A stretch of DNA of 42,812 bases from Synechococcus sp. AG-673-F03 (GCA_003211205.1 QCTJ01000014.1:1-42812); one strand, 5' to 3'. Positions 19,636 through 29,202 are shown, counted from the stretch's first letter. Translations and numbers: made by a program. The notes: generated by a model from the letters alone, not told the origin.

Positions 19636-22600
19636 ATGACTCACCTCACCGGCTCCTCCTGGCCTTACAGCGACAGCGCTGCGCCCCAGGCAGTGGCTGG
19701 TGAGAAGGACGCCTGTGGAGTGGGGTTTCTGGCACAGATGCAGGGGCATCCCAGCCATTGGGTGCTGAAGCAGGTCTTGCGTGGCCTCGGTTGCATGGAA
19801 CACCGCGGTGGTTGTGGGGGTGACTCTGACTCCGGAGATGGTGCGGGTGTTTTATGTGAAATTCCATGGACCTATCTACGGGCGATCTGGCCGGAAGCCG
19901 CTGATGCCAAAGGGCTTGGGATGATGTTCCTGCCCACAGACGCTGAACGTCGCCAGCAGGCACGCCAGTTCTTTGAAGCGGAAGCCATTGCACTTGGTCT
20001 GCAGTTCGCCGGTTGGCGCGAGGTGCCTGTCGATGCAGCAGTGCTTGGGCCCATGGCCCGTGAAACGGCTCCAGTCATTGAGCAGTGGTTGGTCAAGGGG
20101 GACGCTGAAGGTGATGCCTTCGAGGCGCTTCTCCTGCGTCTCCGGCGCCGTGTTGGCGCTAGGGCAAGGGAAGCTTGGGGCTTTGAGGGCTCACGCGATT
20201 TTTATGTGGCTTCTCTGAGCAGCCGAACCGTCGTCTACAAGGGCATGGTGCGATCGGAAGTGCTCGCTCAGTACTACGCCGATTTGCGGGATTCCCGCTT
20301 TGAAGTGAGCTTCGCGGTGTATCACAGGCGCTTCAGCACGAACACCCTGCCTCGCTGGCCCCTGGCTCAGCCGATGCGGTTGTTGGGGCATAACGGTGAG
20401 ATCAACACCCTGCTGGGCAATCTCAACTGGGCGAAGGCCTCTGAAGCCAGCCTCGCTGGTGTCTGGGGAGAAGCCGCCGACGACCTCAACCCCGTGGTGA
20501 ATCCAGCTTTCAGCGATTCAGCCAACCTCGACGCCACCCTTGAGCTGATGGTGCGCAGTGGTCGTTCCGTCACCGACAGCCTGATCACCCTGGTTCCTGA
20601 AGCATTCCGCAACCAGCCGGACCTCGACAGCCGTCCTGATGTGACGGCCATGTATGAATTCAACGCTGGCATTCAGGAGCCCTGGGACGGTCCAGCTCTA
20701 TTGGTGTTCGCTGACGGCAAGCGTGTTGGAGCCACTCTGGATCGCAACGGCCTGCGTCCAGCTCGCTGGTGCTCCACGGAGGATGGATTCGTGATCATGG
20801 GATCCGAGACCGGTGTGGTCGATCTCAGCGGCAAGACCGTGGTCCAGAAAGGTCGGCTTGGTCCAGGCCAGATGCTCGCGGTGGATCTGCAGACCGGCCA
20901 ACTCCTTGACAACTGGTTGGTCAAGGAAGACGCCGCTGCGCGTTTCCCCTATGGCGATTGGCTGCAGCAACACCGCCGCAATGTGCGCCCGCAAGCCTGG
21001 ACTCAGTCTCAGCAGGTCGGAGAACTCGACCTGCTGAGACTGCAGACCGCCATGGGCTTCACCGCAGAGGATTTCGACCTGATCATCGGCGATATGGCTT
21101 CCTTAGGGAAGGAGCCCACTTTCTGCATGGGGGATGACATCCCACTGGCGGTGCTCTCGGACAAGCCCCATTTGCTCTACGACTATTTCAAGCAGCGTTT
21201 CGCGCAGGTCACGAATCCACCGATCGATCCCCTGCGGGAACAACTGGTGATGAGCCTGGAGATGCATCTCGGTGAGCGTCGTCCGGCCCTGAAACCTCAG
21301 GCGGAAGCCGCTTCGGTGATTCACCTCGATACCCCGGTTCTCAATGAGGCCGAGCTGGAACAGATCAGCCAGCAAGGTCTCCCGGTTCAGTACTTGTCCA
21401 CCCAGGTTGCGGTTGAATCCTGCACCGGTGGATTTCAAGCTGTTCTTGATGCCCTGTGCCAGGCAGCTGAGCAAGCCGTGCACGATGGGGCTCAGGTTTT
21501 GGTGCTCTCCGACCGCGTTGATGCCAACGCTGAGCCCACACCACTGACGGCCACCACGGTGGCGATGCCGGCACTGCTCGCCGTTGGCTCCGTCCACCAC
21601 CATCTGCTGCGCCGCAAGTTGAGATTGCGCTGCTCCCTTGTGGTGGACACCGCTCAGTGCTGGAGCACCCATCACATGGCTTGCCTGATCGGCTATGGCG
21701 CCAGTGCCGTTTGTCCGTGGTTGACCTGGGAGACCACCCGCCACTGGCTGCAACACCCCAAAACCAGAAAACGGATTGAGCAGGGAAAGCTTCCCGATCT
21801 AAGTGCTGACCAGGTTCAGGCCAATGTGCGCGTTTCTCTGGAAAACGGCCTCAGAAAAATTCTGTCCAAGATCGGCATTTCGCTTCTGGCCAGCTACCAC
21901 GGTGCTCAAATCTTCGAGGCGATCGGGCTGGGAGCCGATGTGATCGAGACCGCTTTCAGCGGCACGACCAGCCGGGTTGCCGGCATGACCCTTGGGGAAC
22001 TGGCGAACGAAACACTTTCGATGCATGCCAAGGCCTTCCCCGAGCTGAACCGCAGCAAGCTCGAGTTCATGGGTTTCGTTCAATACCGCAACGGTGCGGA
22101 GTATCACCGCAACAACCCTGAACTCTCCAAGGCCTTGCACAAGGCCCTGGCCCAGGGCCCTGGCTACGACCACTTCTCCACGTACAAGACCTTGTTGGAG
22201 AACCGACCGGTGATGGCGCTGCGTGACCTGCTGGAGTTCAAGGTCGCATCCACGTCGTTGCCCCTGGATCAGGTGGAGAGCGCGGAAAGCATCTGCACCC
22301 GTTTCTGTACCGGCGGAATGAGCCTCGGAGCTCTTTCTCGTGAAGCACACGAGGTGCTGGCGGTGGCCATGAACCGCATCGGAGGCAAGAGCAACAGCGG
22401 TGAAGGTGGTGAAGATCCTGCCCGCTTCCAGGTGCTGAGCGATGTGGATGACGACGGCCGGTCTGTCGCTTTCCCCAGCATCGGCGGGCTTCAGAACGGC
22501 GATACCGCCTGCTCTGCGATCAAGCAGATCGCCTCAGGACGCTTCGGTGTGACGGCTGAATATCTCAGGAGCGGGAAACAGCTGGAAATCAAGGTTGCCC

Positions 22601-24234
22601 AGGGTGCCAAGCCTGGAGAAGGAGGCCAGCTCCCCGGTCCGAAAGTGGACAAGTACATCGCTTGGCTTCGCAACAGCAAGCCTGGTGTCGCTTTGATTTC
22701 ACCACCACCTCATCACGACATCTATTCGATCGAAGATTTGGCCCAGCTGATCCATGATCTGCATCAGGTGCATCCTTCGGCGCCGGTCAGCGTCAAACTG
22801 GTCGCCGAGATCGGTATTGGCACCATCGCCGCCGGTGTGGCCAAGGCCAATGCGGACGTGATCCAAATCTCCGGCCATGACGGAGGCACAGGTGCTTCCC
22901 CGCTGAGTTCGATCAAGCACGCGGGTGGGCCCTGGGAATTGGGCCTCACTGAAGTGCATCGCGCCTTGCTCGAGAACGGCCTCCGCGACAGAGTTCTGCT
23001 GAGAGCCGATGGCGGTCTCAAGACCGGCTGGGATGTGGTGATCGCTGCTCTGCTCGGTGCTGAGGAATATGGCTTTGGTTCGATCGCGATGATCGCCGAA
23101 GGCTGCGTGATGGCTCGTGTTTGTCATCTCAACAGCTGCCCGGTTGGAGTGGCGACACAGAAGGAGAACCTGCGTCAGCGCTTCACGGGAGTGCCTGAGC
23201 ATGTCGTGAATTTTTTCTGGTACGTCGCAGAAGAGGTGCGTCAGCTGATGAGTCTTCTTGGTGTGGCCCGACTGGAGGATCTCATTGGTCGCAGCGACCT
23301 CCTTAGGCCCAGAGGCGTTTCGCTGGCCAAAACCAAGTGCGTTGATCTTTCCAGCCTTCTGGCACCGATCAGTGGTTCTGAAGATCGTTCATGGCTGACC
23401 CACAGTGCTGAAGCCCACGGCAATGGGTCGATTCTCGAAGACCAACTGCTGGCTGACCCCGAGCTGATGGAGGCCATTGAGAGTCATCGATCCATTCGCC
23501 GCACCGTTGAGATCATCAACACCGACCGGAGCGTCTGCGCTCGTCTGGCCGGTGAGATCGCCCAGCGCTATGGCAATCGTGGCTTCTTGGGCCAGCTCGA
23601 TCTCACCTTCCGTGGAGCTGCTGGTCAAAGCTTCGGGGCTTTTCTGGTTCAAGGCATGAATATGCGCCTTGAAGGGGAAGCCAACGACTATGTCGGCAAG
23701 GGCATGAACAGCGGTCGCATCACGCTTGTGCCATCCGATTCCACCGCAAATCCAGGTGATCAGGTGATTCTCGGGAACACCTGTCTGTATGGAGCAACCG
23801 GTGGTGAGCTGTTCGCCCATGGGCGCGCTGGTGAGCGTTTCGGTGTGCGTAACAGCGGGGCCCGCACGGTGGTTGAAGGTGCCGGCGACCACTGCTGTGA
23901 ATACATGACTGGTGGCGTTGTGGTGGTGCTTGGCAGCACTGGCCGCAATGTTGGCGCTGGGATGACCGGCGGAGTCACCTTCCTTCTGGATGAAGGTGAC
24001 CGGGTTACTCCACGCGTGAACCCGGAGATCGTGGAGGTTTGCCCCATCACCACATCTGAGCAGGAGTCCACTCTCAAGGGTCTACTTGAACTTCACGTCG
24101 CGGCCACCGGCAGTGAGAAAGCTGTGGCTCTTCTGTCTGACTGGTCCGCGGCAAGACGCCGCTTCAAGGTTCTGGTTCCACCTAGCGAACGAGCTGCCAT
24201 GGGACTTGCGGACAAACAGGCGGTTGCGGCCTGA
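19636..24234 (+). CDS. gltB: Ferredoxin-dependent glutamate synthase
   Basis: Makes two glutamates from glutamine and 2-oxoglutarate using reduced ferredoxin, completing the GS/GOGAT cycle. 1532 residues, family length. After a short propeptide the N-terminal Ntn amidotransferase should begin at Cys27 in KDACGVGF; YHRRFSTNTLPRWPLAQP and GHNGEINTLLGN follow. The FMN domain has GGKSNSGEGGEDP and ISGHDGGTGASPLSS; the 3Fe-4S cysteines are Cys1157, Cys1163 and Cys1168 in GCVMARVCHLNSCPVG. The C-terminal GXGXG repeat domain has GVRNSGARTVVEGAGDHCCE. No GltD-like small subunit is adjacent, and the ferredoxin (GlsF) rather than NADPH type is inferred from the cyanobacterial context. A YciI gene follows after 15 bases. 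Confidence 0.95.
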   Translation: MTHLTGSSWPYSDSAAPQAVAGEKDACGVGFLAQMQGHPSHWVLKQVLRGLGCMEHRGGCGGDSDSGDGAGVLCEIPWTYLRAIWPEAADAKGLGMMFLPTDAERRQQARQFFEAEAIALGLQFAGWREVPVDAAVLGPMARETAPVIEQWLVKGDAEGDAFEALLLRLRRRVGARAREAWGFEGSRDFYVASLSSRTVVYKGMVRSEVLAQYYADLRDSRFEVSFAVYHRRFSTNTLPRWPLAQPMRLLGHNGEINTLLGNLNWAKASEASLAGVWGEAADDLNPVVNPAFSDSANLDATLELMVRSGRSVTDSLITLVPEAFRNQPDLDSRPDVTAMYEFNAGIQEPWDGPALLVFADGKRVGATLDRNGLRPARWCSTEDGFVIMGSETGVVDLSGKTVVQKGRLGPGQMLAVDLQTGQLLDNWLVKEDAAARFPYGDWLQQHRRNVRPQAWTQSQQVGELDLLRLQTAMGFTAEDFDLIIGDMASLGKEPTFCMGDDIPLAVLSDKPHLLYDYFKQRFAQVTNPPIDPLREQLVMSLEMHLGERRPALKPQAEAASVIHLDTPVLNEAELEQISQQGLPVQYLSTQVAVESCTGGFQAVLDALCQAAEQAVHDGAQVLVLSDRVDANAEPTPLTATTVAMPALLAVGSVHHHLLRRKLRLRCSLVVDTAQCWSTHHMACLIGYGASAVCPWLTWETTRHWLQHPKTRKRIEQGKLPDLSADQVQANVRVSLENGLRKILSKIGISLLASYHGAQIFEAIGLGADVIETAFSGTTSRVAGMTLGELANETLSMHAKAFPELNRSKLEFMGFVQYRNGAEYHRNNPELSKALHKALAQGPGYDHFSTYKTLLENRPVMALRDLLEFKVASTSLPLDQVESAESICTRFCTGGMSLGALSREAHEVLAVAMNRIGGKSNSGEGGEDPARFQVLSDVDDDGRSVAFPSIGGLQNGDTACSAIKQIASGRFGVTAEYLRSGKQLEIKVAQGAKPGEGGQLPGPKVDKYIAWLRNSKPGVALISPPPHHDIYSIEDLAQLIHDLHQVHPSAPVSVKLVAEIGIGTIAAGVAKANADVIQISGHDGGTGASPLSSIKHAGGPWELGLTEVHRALLENGLRDRVLLRADGGLKTGWDVVIAALLGAEEYGFGSIAMIAEGCVMARVCHLNSCPVGVATQKENLRQRFTGVPEHVVNFFWYVAEEVRQLMSLLGVARLEDLIGRSDLLRPRGVSLAKTKCVDLSSLLAPISGSEDRSWLTHSAEAHGNGSILEDQLLADPELMEAIESHRSIRRTVEIINTDRSVCARLAGEIAQRYGNRGFLGQLDLTFRGAAGQSFGAFLVQGMNMRLEGEANDYVGKGMNSGRITLVPSDSTANPGDQVILGNTCLYGATGGELFAHGRAGERFGVRNSGARTVVEGAGDHCCEYMTGGVVVVLGSTGRNVGAGMTGGVTFLLDEGDRVTPRVNPEIVEVCPITTSEQESTLKGLLELHVAATGSEKAVALLSDWSAARRRFKVLVPPSERAAMGLADKQAVAA

Positions 24235-24249
24235 TCGATTTTCTGTACA

Positions 24250-24555
24250 GTGCCTTGGTTCATCAAGACCGAAACCTTCACCCCGGAGACGGCCTCACTG
24301 CCCATTGAGCAGAAGCGGCCTCATCTTGAGGCTCATCGCCAATGGGTGATGTCCCAATGCAACTGCGGACGTCGCATCCACAGCGGTTACTTAGTGGATG
24401 GTGAGCAGCGGCCCGGTGGCGGTGGACTGTTGATCTTTGAAGCCAGCAGCTTTGAAGACGCCCACCGCTGGGTTCAAGCCGATCCGATGATTCAGGCCGG
24501 ACTAGTGATATGGCAGTTGCAGCAATGGATCCAGATCGGCGGTGATCAGCTCTGA
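24250..24555 (+). CDS. YciI family protein
   Basis: 101 residues from GTG 24250 (MPWFIKTETF). The YCII fold marks are an initial beta strand, LEAHRQWV with the conserved Arg/His region, SGYLVDGEQRPGGGGLLIFEA, and DPMIQAGLVIWQL. YciI proteins resemble ferredoxin-like, ligand-binding or muconolactone-isomerase-type folds; the physiological role is not known. It starts 15 bases after the gltB stop, so it is probably in the gltB transcript. Its stop lies 3 bases from the convergent lipA stop. Confidence 0.85.
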   Translation: MPWFIKTETFTPETASLPIEQKRPHLEAHRQWVMSQCNCGRRIHSGYLVDGEQRPGGGGLLIFEASSFEDAHRWVQADPMIQAGLVIWQLQQWIQIGGDQL

Positions 24556-24558
24556 TCG

Positions 24559-25437
24559 TCAGCGTGGGTGGCTGATCATCAGCAGCTGCACTTCGCCGGC
24601 GTGATAGCTGCTGCGTGTCAGTGGACTGCTCACCACCTGCAGGCAACCCAGCTCTTCTTCGCCAATGCGCCGATAACGGTCGAACTGTTCGGGTGTCACA
24701 AACCGGTTCACAGGTAAGTGTCTCGGTCCGGGAGAGAGGTACTGGCCAATGGTCACAATGTCGACTCGGTGGGAGCGCAAGTCGCGCAACACTTCGATCA
24801 CCTCCCCATCGTTTTCTCCGAGACCCACCATCAGGCCTGATTTGCTGTACGACCTGGGCCATCCATCCCTCACCCGTTTCAGCAGTTCCAGAGAGCGTTC
24901 GTAATTGCCCTGAGGTCTGGCTCGTCTGTAAAGGCGTGGAACGGTTTCGATGTTGTGGTTGAGCACGTGCGGAGCGGCGTCCATCACCGTTGCCAGTGCG
25001 TCCCAGTTGCCGCAAAGGTCGGGGATCAGCAGTTCGATTGTGGTGAAGGGAGAGCGTTGTTTCACCTGCTCAATGCAGGCAACGAACTGGCTTGCTCCTC
25101 CATCGCTCAGATCGTCGCGATTCACCGAGGTGATCACCACATGCTTCAGTTTCAGCCGTGACACCGCTTCACCAAGACGCTCCGGTTCGGTGGGGTCCAG
25201 CGCTCGAACACTCTTGTCGAAGTCGATGTCGCAGTAGGGACAAGCACGCGTGCAGCCCGGCCCCATGATCAGAAATGTGGCGGTTCCCCCAGCGAAGCAT
25301 TCACCGATATTTGGACAACTGGCTTCCTGGCAGACCGTGTTGAGCTTGAGGTCAAGAAGCAGGTCGGCAACAGCTCCGATGCGTTCCCGCTGAGGGGCTT
25401 TGACGCGCAACCAGTCAGGTTTCAGAGCTGAGGTCAT
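24559..25437 (-). CDS. lipA: Lipoyl synthase
   Basis: Radical SAM enzyme inserting two sulfurs into octanoyl-carrier domains of pyruvate dehydrogenase, the glycine cleavage system and related complexes. 292 residues. The auxiliary 4Fe-4S cysteines are Cys36, Cys41 and Cys47 ([12 protein letters not shown]); the SAM cluster is Cys62, Cys66 and Cys69 (GCTRACPYC). [19 protein letters not shown] and SGLMVGLGE are typical, and the C-terminal [12 protein letters not shown] supplies the conserved Ser near the auxiliary cluster. The start lies only 18 bases from the divergent tRNA-Pro gene. Confidence 0.95.
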   Translation of the reverse strand: MTSALKPDWLRVKAPQRERIGAVADLLLDLKLNTVCQEASCPNIGECFAGGTATFLIMGPGCTRACPYCDIDFDKSVRALDPTEPERLGEAVSRLKLKHVVITSVNRDDLSDGGASQFVACIEQVKQRSPFTTIELLIPDLCGNWDALATVMDAAPHVLNHNIETVPRLYRRARPQGNYERSLELLKRVRDGWPRSYSKSGLMVGLGENDGEVIEVLRDLRSHRVDIVTIGQYLSPGPRHLPVNRFVTPEQFDRYRRIGEEELGCLQVVSSPLTRSSYHAGEVQLLMISHPR

Positions 25438-25455
25438 CTTCTACAGTCGGGCCAT

Positions 25456-25529
25456 CGGGATGTGGCGCAGCTTGGTAGCGCACTTCGTTCGGGACGAAGG
25501 GGCCGCAGGTTCGAATCCTGTCATCCCGA
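25456..25529 (+). tRNA. tRNA-Pro (anticodon CGG)
   Basis: A 74-base cloverleaf. Acceptor CGGGATG (25456-25462) pairs with CATCCCG (25522-25528), discriminator A at 25529. The D arm is GCGC...GCGC. The anticodon arm is CTTCG-TTCGGGA-CGAAG with anticodon CGG at 25490-25492. The T arm contains GGTTCGAATCC. CCA is not encoded. It reads codon CCG. It is squeezed between lipA (18 bases) and the end of cobJ (16 bases). Confidence 0.97.
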
Positions 25530-25545
25530 CTGCACTAGGTCGTCA

Positions 25546-27435
25546 TCAGTTCAGAGCTGCACCTGGATAACCCCTGGGGGTCACCATGCGGCCGTCCTGA
25601 ATGCGGCTGCTGCTGTTTCCAATTACCAACACCGTAAGCATGTCCACGTCTTCAGGCCGCAGGTTGCCCAGGCTGTGAAGACTGACCTGCTCGTCGCTGC
25701 GTCCGAGCTGGCGAGCCATCACAACAGGAGTTGTCTCCGGACGTGCGCAGAGCAGCAGCTCCTTGGCCCTTGTCAGCTGCCAGTCGCGTTCTTTGGAACG
25801 AGGGTTGTAAATCGCTACGACAAAATCGCCGCAGGCAGCTGCCTCGATGCGTCGTTCGATCACCTGCCAGGGTGTGAGCCGGTCGCTGAGAGAGATGGTG
25901 CAGAAGTCGTGCATCAGTGGTGCCCCTGCCCTGGCGGCAGCCAGCTGCAGTGCGGAGAGGCCAGGATGCACCTGGAAGCGAGGACGTTCTGTTTCAGGCA
26001 GGTCCATCCAAAGCTCCAGCGCCAGCCCAGCCATGCCGTAGATGCCGCTGTCTCCTGAGGAGATCAGTGCCACACGGGCGCCCTGACGGGCCAAATCCAG
26101 TGCTTGCCAGCAGCGATCCCGTTCACGGGTGAGTTGTCCGTCCAATCGGACTTGATCGCAACGACGCAGCGGTTCAAGCAGATCCAGGTAAAGGCCATAT
26201 CCCACCCAGACGACGCAGCGGCTGAGCGCTGTGCGGACGTCTGCAGTGAGCAGTTGTAGTGAGCCTGGCCCACTGCCAACCAGATGCAGCTCCCCTTGGC
26301 TGGGTGCCAAGGGATGGGCAGCCTCTGCGATTGCCACCGTCACGGCACCCTGCTCGCCGCCCTCGGCATGGAAGATCCGCTTGGCCTGCAACAGCTGTGC
26401 GCCTTCTCCTGATGCCAGAAGTGCCGAGGCTTCCGCAACAGATGCTGTGCCCATCTCCGCCCTCACTACATCAGAGGGCGTGGGCACGGCGACATCGGCA
26501 AGGTCAGGAGCGCTGAACAGTCGTAACGGCCAACCTCGATACTCACAGAACCGCAGCAGGGCCGGTTCGTCACCCTTGGCGTCGATGCTGCTGATGCCTG
26601 CCACGGCCTCCTTGGCCAGTCCTGCGGACTGAAGAGAGTGATCCACAGCTCGTCGAATCAATGCAAGGCTGCTCAATCGTTCGCAGCCGATGCCGATCCA
26701 GAGCGTGGCTGGGTGCCAGCGACAGGGAGCCCCGTCGGAGCGCGGGCCGATGGCGAGCGCAAGTCCATGTTCGGAATCAGAGGCAACGCCGAAGTGTTGA
26801 CCGGCGGCACTGCTGCGCCAGAGGTCTGTTCCTGTTTGCTGAACAACATTGAGGCTTGGTCCAGAGGCCTGGGAGAGCATCAGGTCATGCCAGTCTTCCG
26901 GCGTGCCTCCACGCACCCATCCCCAGGCTTCTCCGAAGGCGTCGAGAGCCAGTCGCTCCTGGCTCGCTGTATCACCGGTCAGCACCACTTGTCCTCCCAG
27001 TGCCGCAGCCAGTGCATGGGCAAGCTGTTCCGCTCCTGCCGCATGACCACCAATCAGGGGCACGATGTTCTGACCGTGTGCATCCATCACCACCACGGCA
27101 GGATCTTTCTGCTTGTCGCTTAACAAAGGTGCGATCAGTCGTGTGACGGCACCCATGGCTCCGATCACGATCGTGGGCCCACCCCTCAGCCACTGGTCGG
27201 ACAGAAGTTCCGAAGCCGGTGCGACTAGCAAGTCGCTTGGAGGGGTTTGCAGTGCTGCGGCTGCCAGAGGTGTTAACCCCACCCGATCAGCCTGACCCGC
27301 CTGTTGCAGTTGCTGAAGCAGGGGCCAGGCACTCACGGATAGGCCCAGTGCGAGTGGCGCTCCCATCGGCTGGATGGAGGTGGTGTTGACAGCGTTCAGG
27401 GCTAGCGGCCTCAGTGAATCAGCGCTGGGTGCCAT
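25546..27435 (-). CDS. cobJ: CbiG-CobJ fusion: cobalt-precorrin-5A hydrolase and precorrin-3B C17-methyltransferase
   Basis: 629-residue bifunctional enzyme of corrin-ring synthesis. The N-terminal ~350 residues are CbiG-like: the central region has [37 protein letters not shown] and [13 protein letters not shown] segments, and the CbiG C-terminal domain contains [12 protein letters not shown]. From about residue 385 the tetrapyrrole methylase CobJ/CbiH begins with [35 protein letters not shown] and [17 protein letters not shown], ending [20 protein letters not shown]. The fusion is common in cyanobacteria. The ATG at 27435 overlaps the end of the upstream secreted-protein gene by 17 bases; the ATG at residue 24 is an alternative. 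No cobalamin riboswitch is visible upstream. Confidence 0.92.
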   Translation of the reverse strand: MAPSADSLRPLALNAVNTTSIQPMGAPLALGLSVSAWPLLQQLQQAGQADRVGLTPLAAAALQTPPSDLLVAPASELLSDQWLRGGPTIVIGAMGAVTRLIAPLLSDKQKDPAVVVMDAHGQNIVPLIGGHAAGAEQLAHALAAALGGQVVLTGDTASQERLALDAFGEAWGWVRGGTPEDWHDLMLSQASGPSLNVVQQTGTDLWRSSAAGQHFGVASDSEHGLALAIGPRSDGAPCRWHPATLWIGIGCERLSSLALIRRAVDHSLQSAGLAKEAVAGISSIDAKGDEPALLRFCEYRGWPLRLFSAPDLADVAVPTPSDVVRAEMGTASVAEASALLASGEGAQLLQAKRIFHAEGGEQGAVTVAIAEAAHPLAPSQGELHLVGSGPGSLQLLTADVRTALSRCVVWVGYGLYLDLLEPLRRCDQVRLDGQLTRERDRCWQALDLARQGARVALISSGDSGIYGMAGLALELWMDLPETERPRFQVHPGLSALQLAAARAGAPLMHDFCTISLSDRLTPWQVIERRIEAAACGDFVVAIYNPRSKERDWQLTRAKELLLCARPETTPVVMARQLGRSDEQVSLHSLGNLRPEDVDMLTVLVIGNSSSRIQDGRMVTPRGYPGAALN

Positions 27436-28810
27436 CCTCGTTCACCAGCTCCCTGGCTGATCCTCCCAGGCTGCTGGTGATCCTTAGCTTCTCAGGCTCG
27501 GCTGCCGGTTCTGTCGACTTGATGCTGCGCTCGGGAGCAGCCTTTTCGGGTTTGCTGGTCTCCAGCGGTTTTTCGCTGTCGGCCGCTGACTGATCAGGTT
27601 GTACTGGCAGCTCATCGTCAGCTGTGGTGGCCGGAGACGAGGATTTGATCTGCTGCCGGCTTGGATCCATGGTTGGCTCCTCAATGGTTGATTCCTGAAC
27701 TGTTGGTGCGTCCGGTGTGTTGATCAGTGCTGAAGGGTCGTCTTGGCTAAACCTCTCAGTCGCAGAGTCAGTTTCGGTTTCAGAATCAGGATCGAGCGCA
27801 GTCTGTGGCGGTATTGCTTCTTCCTCAGGTGACTGTTCTGTTGCAGGACTGGCGACGCCGAGCAGACGCGCCATCTGCTCATCGCTCAGCTTCGACTGCA
27901 TCCAGATCGGACGGAGGCCGGAACGCGCTGCGGTGGCTCGTAATTGATTGTTGAAGACCGGAGTGATCGGATCACCAAGACCATCCAGCAGTTCCATCTG
28001 CACGCTGCCATTCCCGTTGCCTGAAGCCTTCAGCCAAAGGGCCTCCTGGCGGTCAACCAGAAAACTGTCGCCATTCACGCTGATCCTCAGCCTCCAGCGG
28101 CCATCACCCTCCCGCAGGTTCTGCAGCGGGGCGTTCCAGATCAGCCAGTCGATCAGCAAAGGATCTCCGTTGCTGAGGTCTGAGGGGCTGACCATGGCAA
28201 GCCAGGGAGCATCCTGATTCGGCTGCGTTCCTGAAAGCTGCTGCAGGAGATCCAGTCGCCACTGGAGGCTGGATCCCTGAGATTTCACGGCTTCGCCCCA
28301 GGGCATGGCGGCATAGGCCGTAAAGCGATGACTCCCCGGGCTGAGACCGGGAAGCGTGATCTGCAGTCGATCGTTTTCGGCGTGCCCGAAACGCAGTGGT
28401 GGATCGTCGTCGATCTGCAGGGCCACATGGGCTCCAAAGCCCAGTTGTGGATCCTTGGCCAACGGCCAATCCTGGACGCGCAAGGTCAGTTTCACCTCAC
28501 CTGTGTTCAGCAGAGTGCCATCCGAGGGGCTGATCAGTTCAATGCGGGGGATATGGCTGCTGAGCGCTGCTTGTAGCTGCTGCACAGCACCTGGGGGACT
28601 GACTTCCTGAAGTCGCCCGGAAGGAGAAGAAACACTGATGATCTCTGCAGAGCGTTCTCCATTGACTGAGCCGTCTGCTCCCCAGGGCCAGGCCTGCGCG
28701 GCTGCGGCGGGGACCACCATGATCCAAAGGACAAGCAGAGCCTGAAGCCAGTGATGAAAGTGGTCCGTCCGGCCTGATGCCGCCATGGGGCAAAGCTTGA
28801 GTCGACCCAT
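27419..28810 (-). CDS. Predicted secreted protein with Ig-like domains and an acidic tail, function unknown
   Basis: About 463 residues from ATG 28810; ATGs at 28855 and 28786 are alternatives. A signal peptide is likely, with hydrophobic run LLVLWIMVVPAAAAQAW. Beta-strand-rich sequence follows (about residues 60-290), with IELISPSDGTLLNTGEVKLTLRV, GLSPGSHRFTAYA and WLAMVSPSD segments resembling Ig-like/FHA-stalk repeats in exported proteins. The last ~150 residues are low complexity and rich in Glu, Asp, Ser, Thr and Pro. I do not recognise a named family. It is divergent from psaA and overlaps cobJ by 17 bases. The frame continues upstream to 29170, but that part is antisense to the psaA leader. 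Confidence 0.7.
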   Translation of the reverse strand: MGRLKLCPMAASGRTDHFHHWLQALLVLWIMVVPAAAAQAWPWGADGSVNGERSAEIISVSSPSGRLQEVSPPGAVQQLQAALSSHIPRIELISPSDGTLLNTGEVKLTLRVQDWPLAKDPQLGFGAHVALQIDDDPPLRFGHAENDRLQITLPGLSPGSHRFTAYAAMPWGEAVKSQGSSLQWRLDLLQQLSGTQPNQDAPWLAMVSPSDLSNGDPLLIDWLIWNAPLQNLREGDGRWRLRISVNGDSFLVDRQEALWLKASGNGNGSVQMELLDGLGDPITPVFNNQLRATAARSGLRPIWMQSKLSDEQMARLLGVASPATEQSPEEEAIPPQTALDPDSETETDSATERFSQDDPSALINTPDAPTVQESTIEEPTMDPSRQQIKSSSPATTADDELPVQPDQSAADSEKPLETSKPEKAAPERSIKSTEPAAEPEKLRITSSLGGSARELVNEDGTQR

Positions 28811-29199
28811 TCTGGGCACCGATGGAAGCGGCGCACTATTGGGAATGGTTTGCATTAAATAGATCGATATCTGCGGCTTGTTTGTGTTGCACAACGTGCC
28901 TAATCGGGAGCTTCTCGCTGATGCTCGGGCTGATGCAGACCCCTGGCCTGGACAGGCCCGCGGCCGGATTGAACCTTTGTAACTCCCTGTCGTGTGATGC
29001 CCACTCCCCCTCCTATGCTTTCGCCAGCGGTCCCCTCTTTGGGGCACTAGCTCCAGTGAGAGACAGAGTTCTACTCTGAATACCACTGGCGCCCGGTCGC
29101 GGTGAGGCTTTGCTGAACCGCGACCGGGGCCCCGGCAGTCCAAAAGATTTCCGGAGGGGTGTCCCACCACCTCGATCCCGTCCCTCGAGGAACGACTCG
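28811..29199 (+). promoter_or_regulatory. psaA upstream region: candidate promoter and long structured leader
   Basis: This 389-base stretch has no convincing gene. A -10-like TATGCT lies at 29014-29019 and a TTTGTAACT half-site at 28976-28984, about 35 bases upstream. The TGTAA core matches half of the HLR1/RpaB repeat known at cyanobacterial PSI promoters, but the second half is poor. If the -10 is right, the psaA leader is about 170 bases. It contains a perfect 12-bp GC-rich hairpin (29092-29128), an SD-like GGAGGGG with no correctly spaced start (29153-29159), and a hairpin enclosing the real ribosome binding site. Promoter placement is tentative. Confidence 0.4.
29092..29128 (+). promoter_or_regulatory. 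GC-rich 12-bp hairpin in the psaA leader
   Basis: CCCGGTCGCGGT (29092-29103) is perfectly complementary to ACCGCGACCGGG (29117-29128), with a 13-base loop GAGGCTTTGCTGA. No T-run follows, so it is not an intrinsic terminator. It lies about 71 bases upstream of the psaA start and may stabilise the 5' end or mark a processing site. Confidence 0.6.
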
Positions 29200-29202
29200 A
29201 TG
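29185..29202 (+). promoter_or_regulatory. psaA ribosome binding site and start codon within a small hairpin
   Basis: The GAGGA at 29187-29191 is the only plausible Shine-Dalgarno sequence for the ATG at 29200. TCGAG (29185-29189) pairs with CTCGA (29196-29200), so both the SD and the first base of the start codon fall in a 5-bp stem with loop GAACGA. This decides the psaA start and could tune translation. Confidence 0.5.

Noticed and set aside
27436-28810. Cobalamin riboswitch upstream of the cbiG-cobJ gene
   Set aside because: The upstream sequence is coding for the secreted protein and I see no B12-box-like element.
28856-29170. N-terminal extension of the secreted protein into the psaA leader
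   Set aside because: The extension is Arg-rich with no signal peptide, is antisense to the leader, and places the signal sequence more than 100 residues inside the protein.
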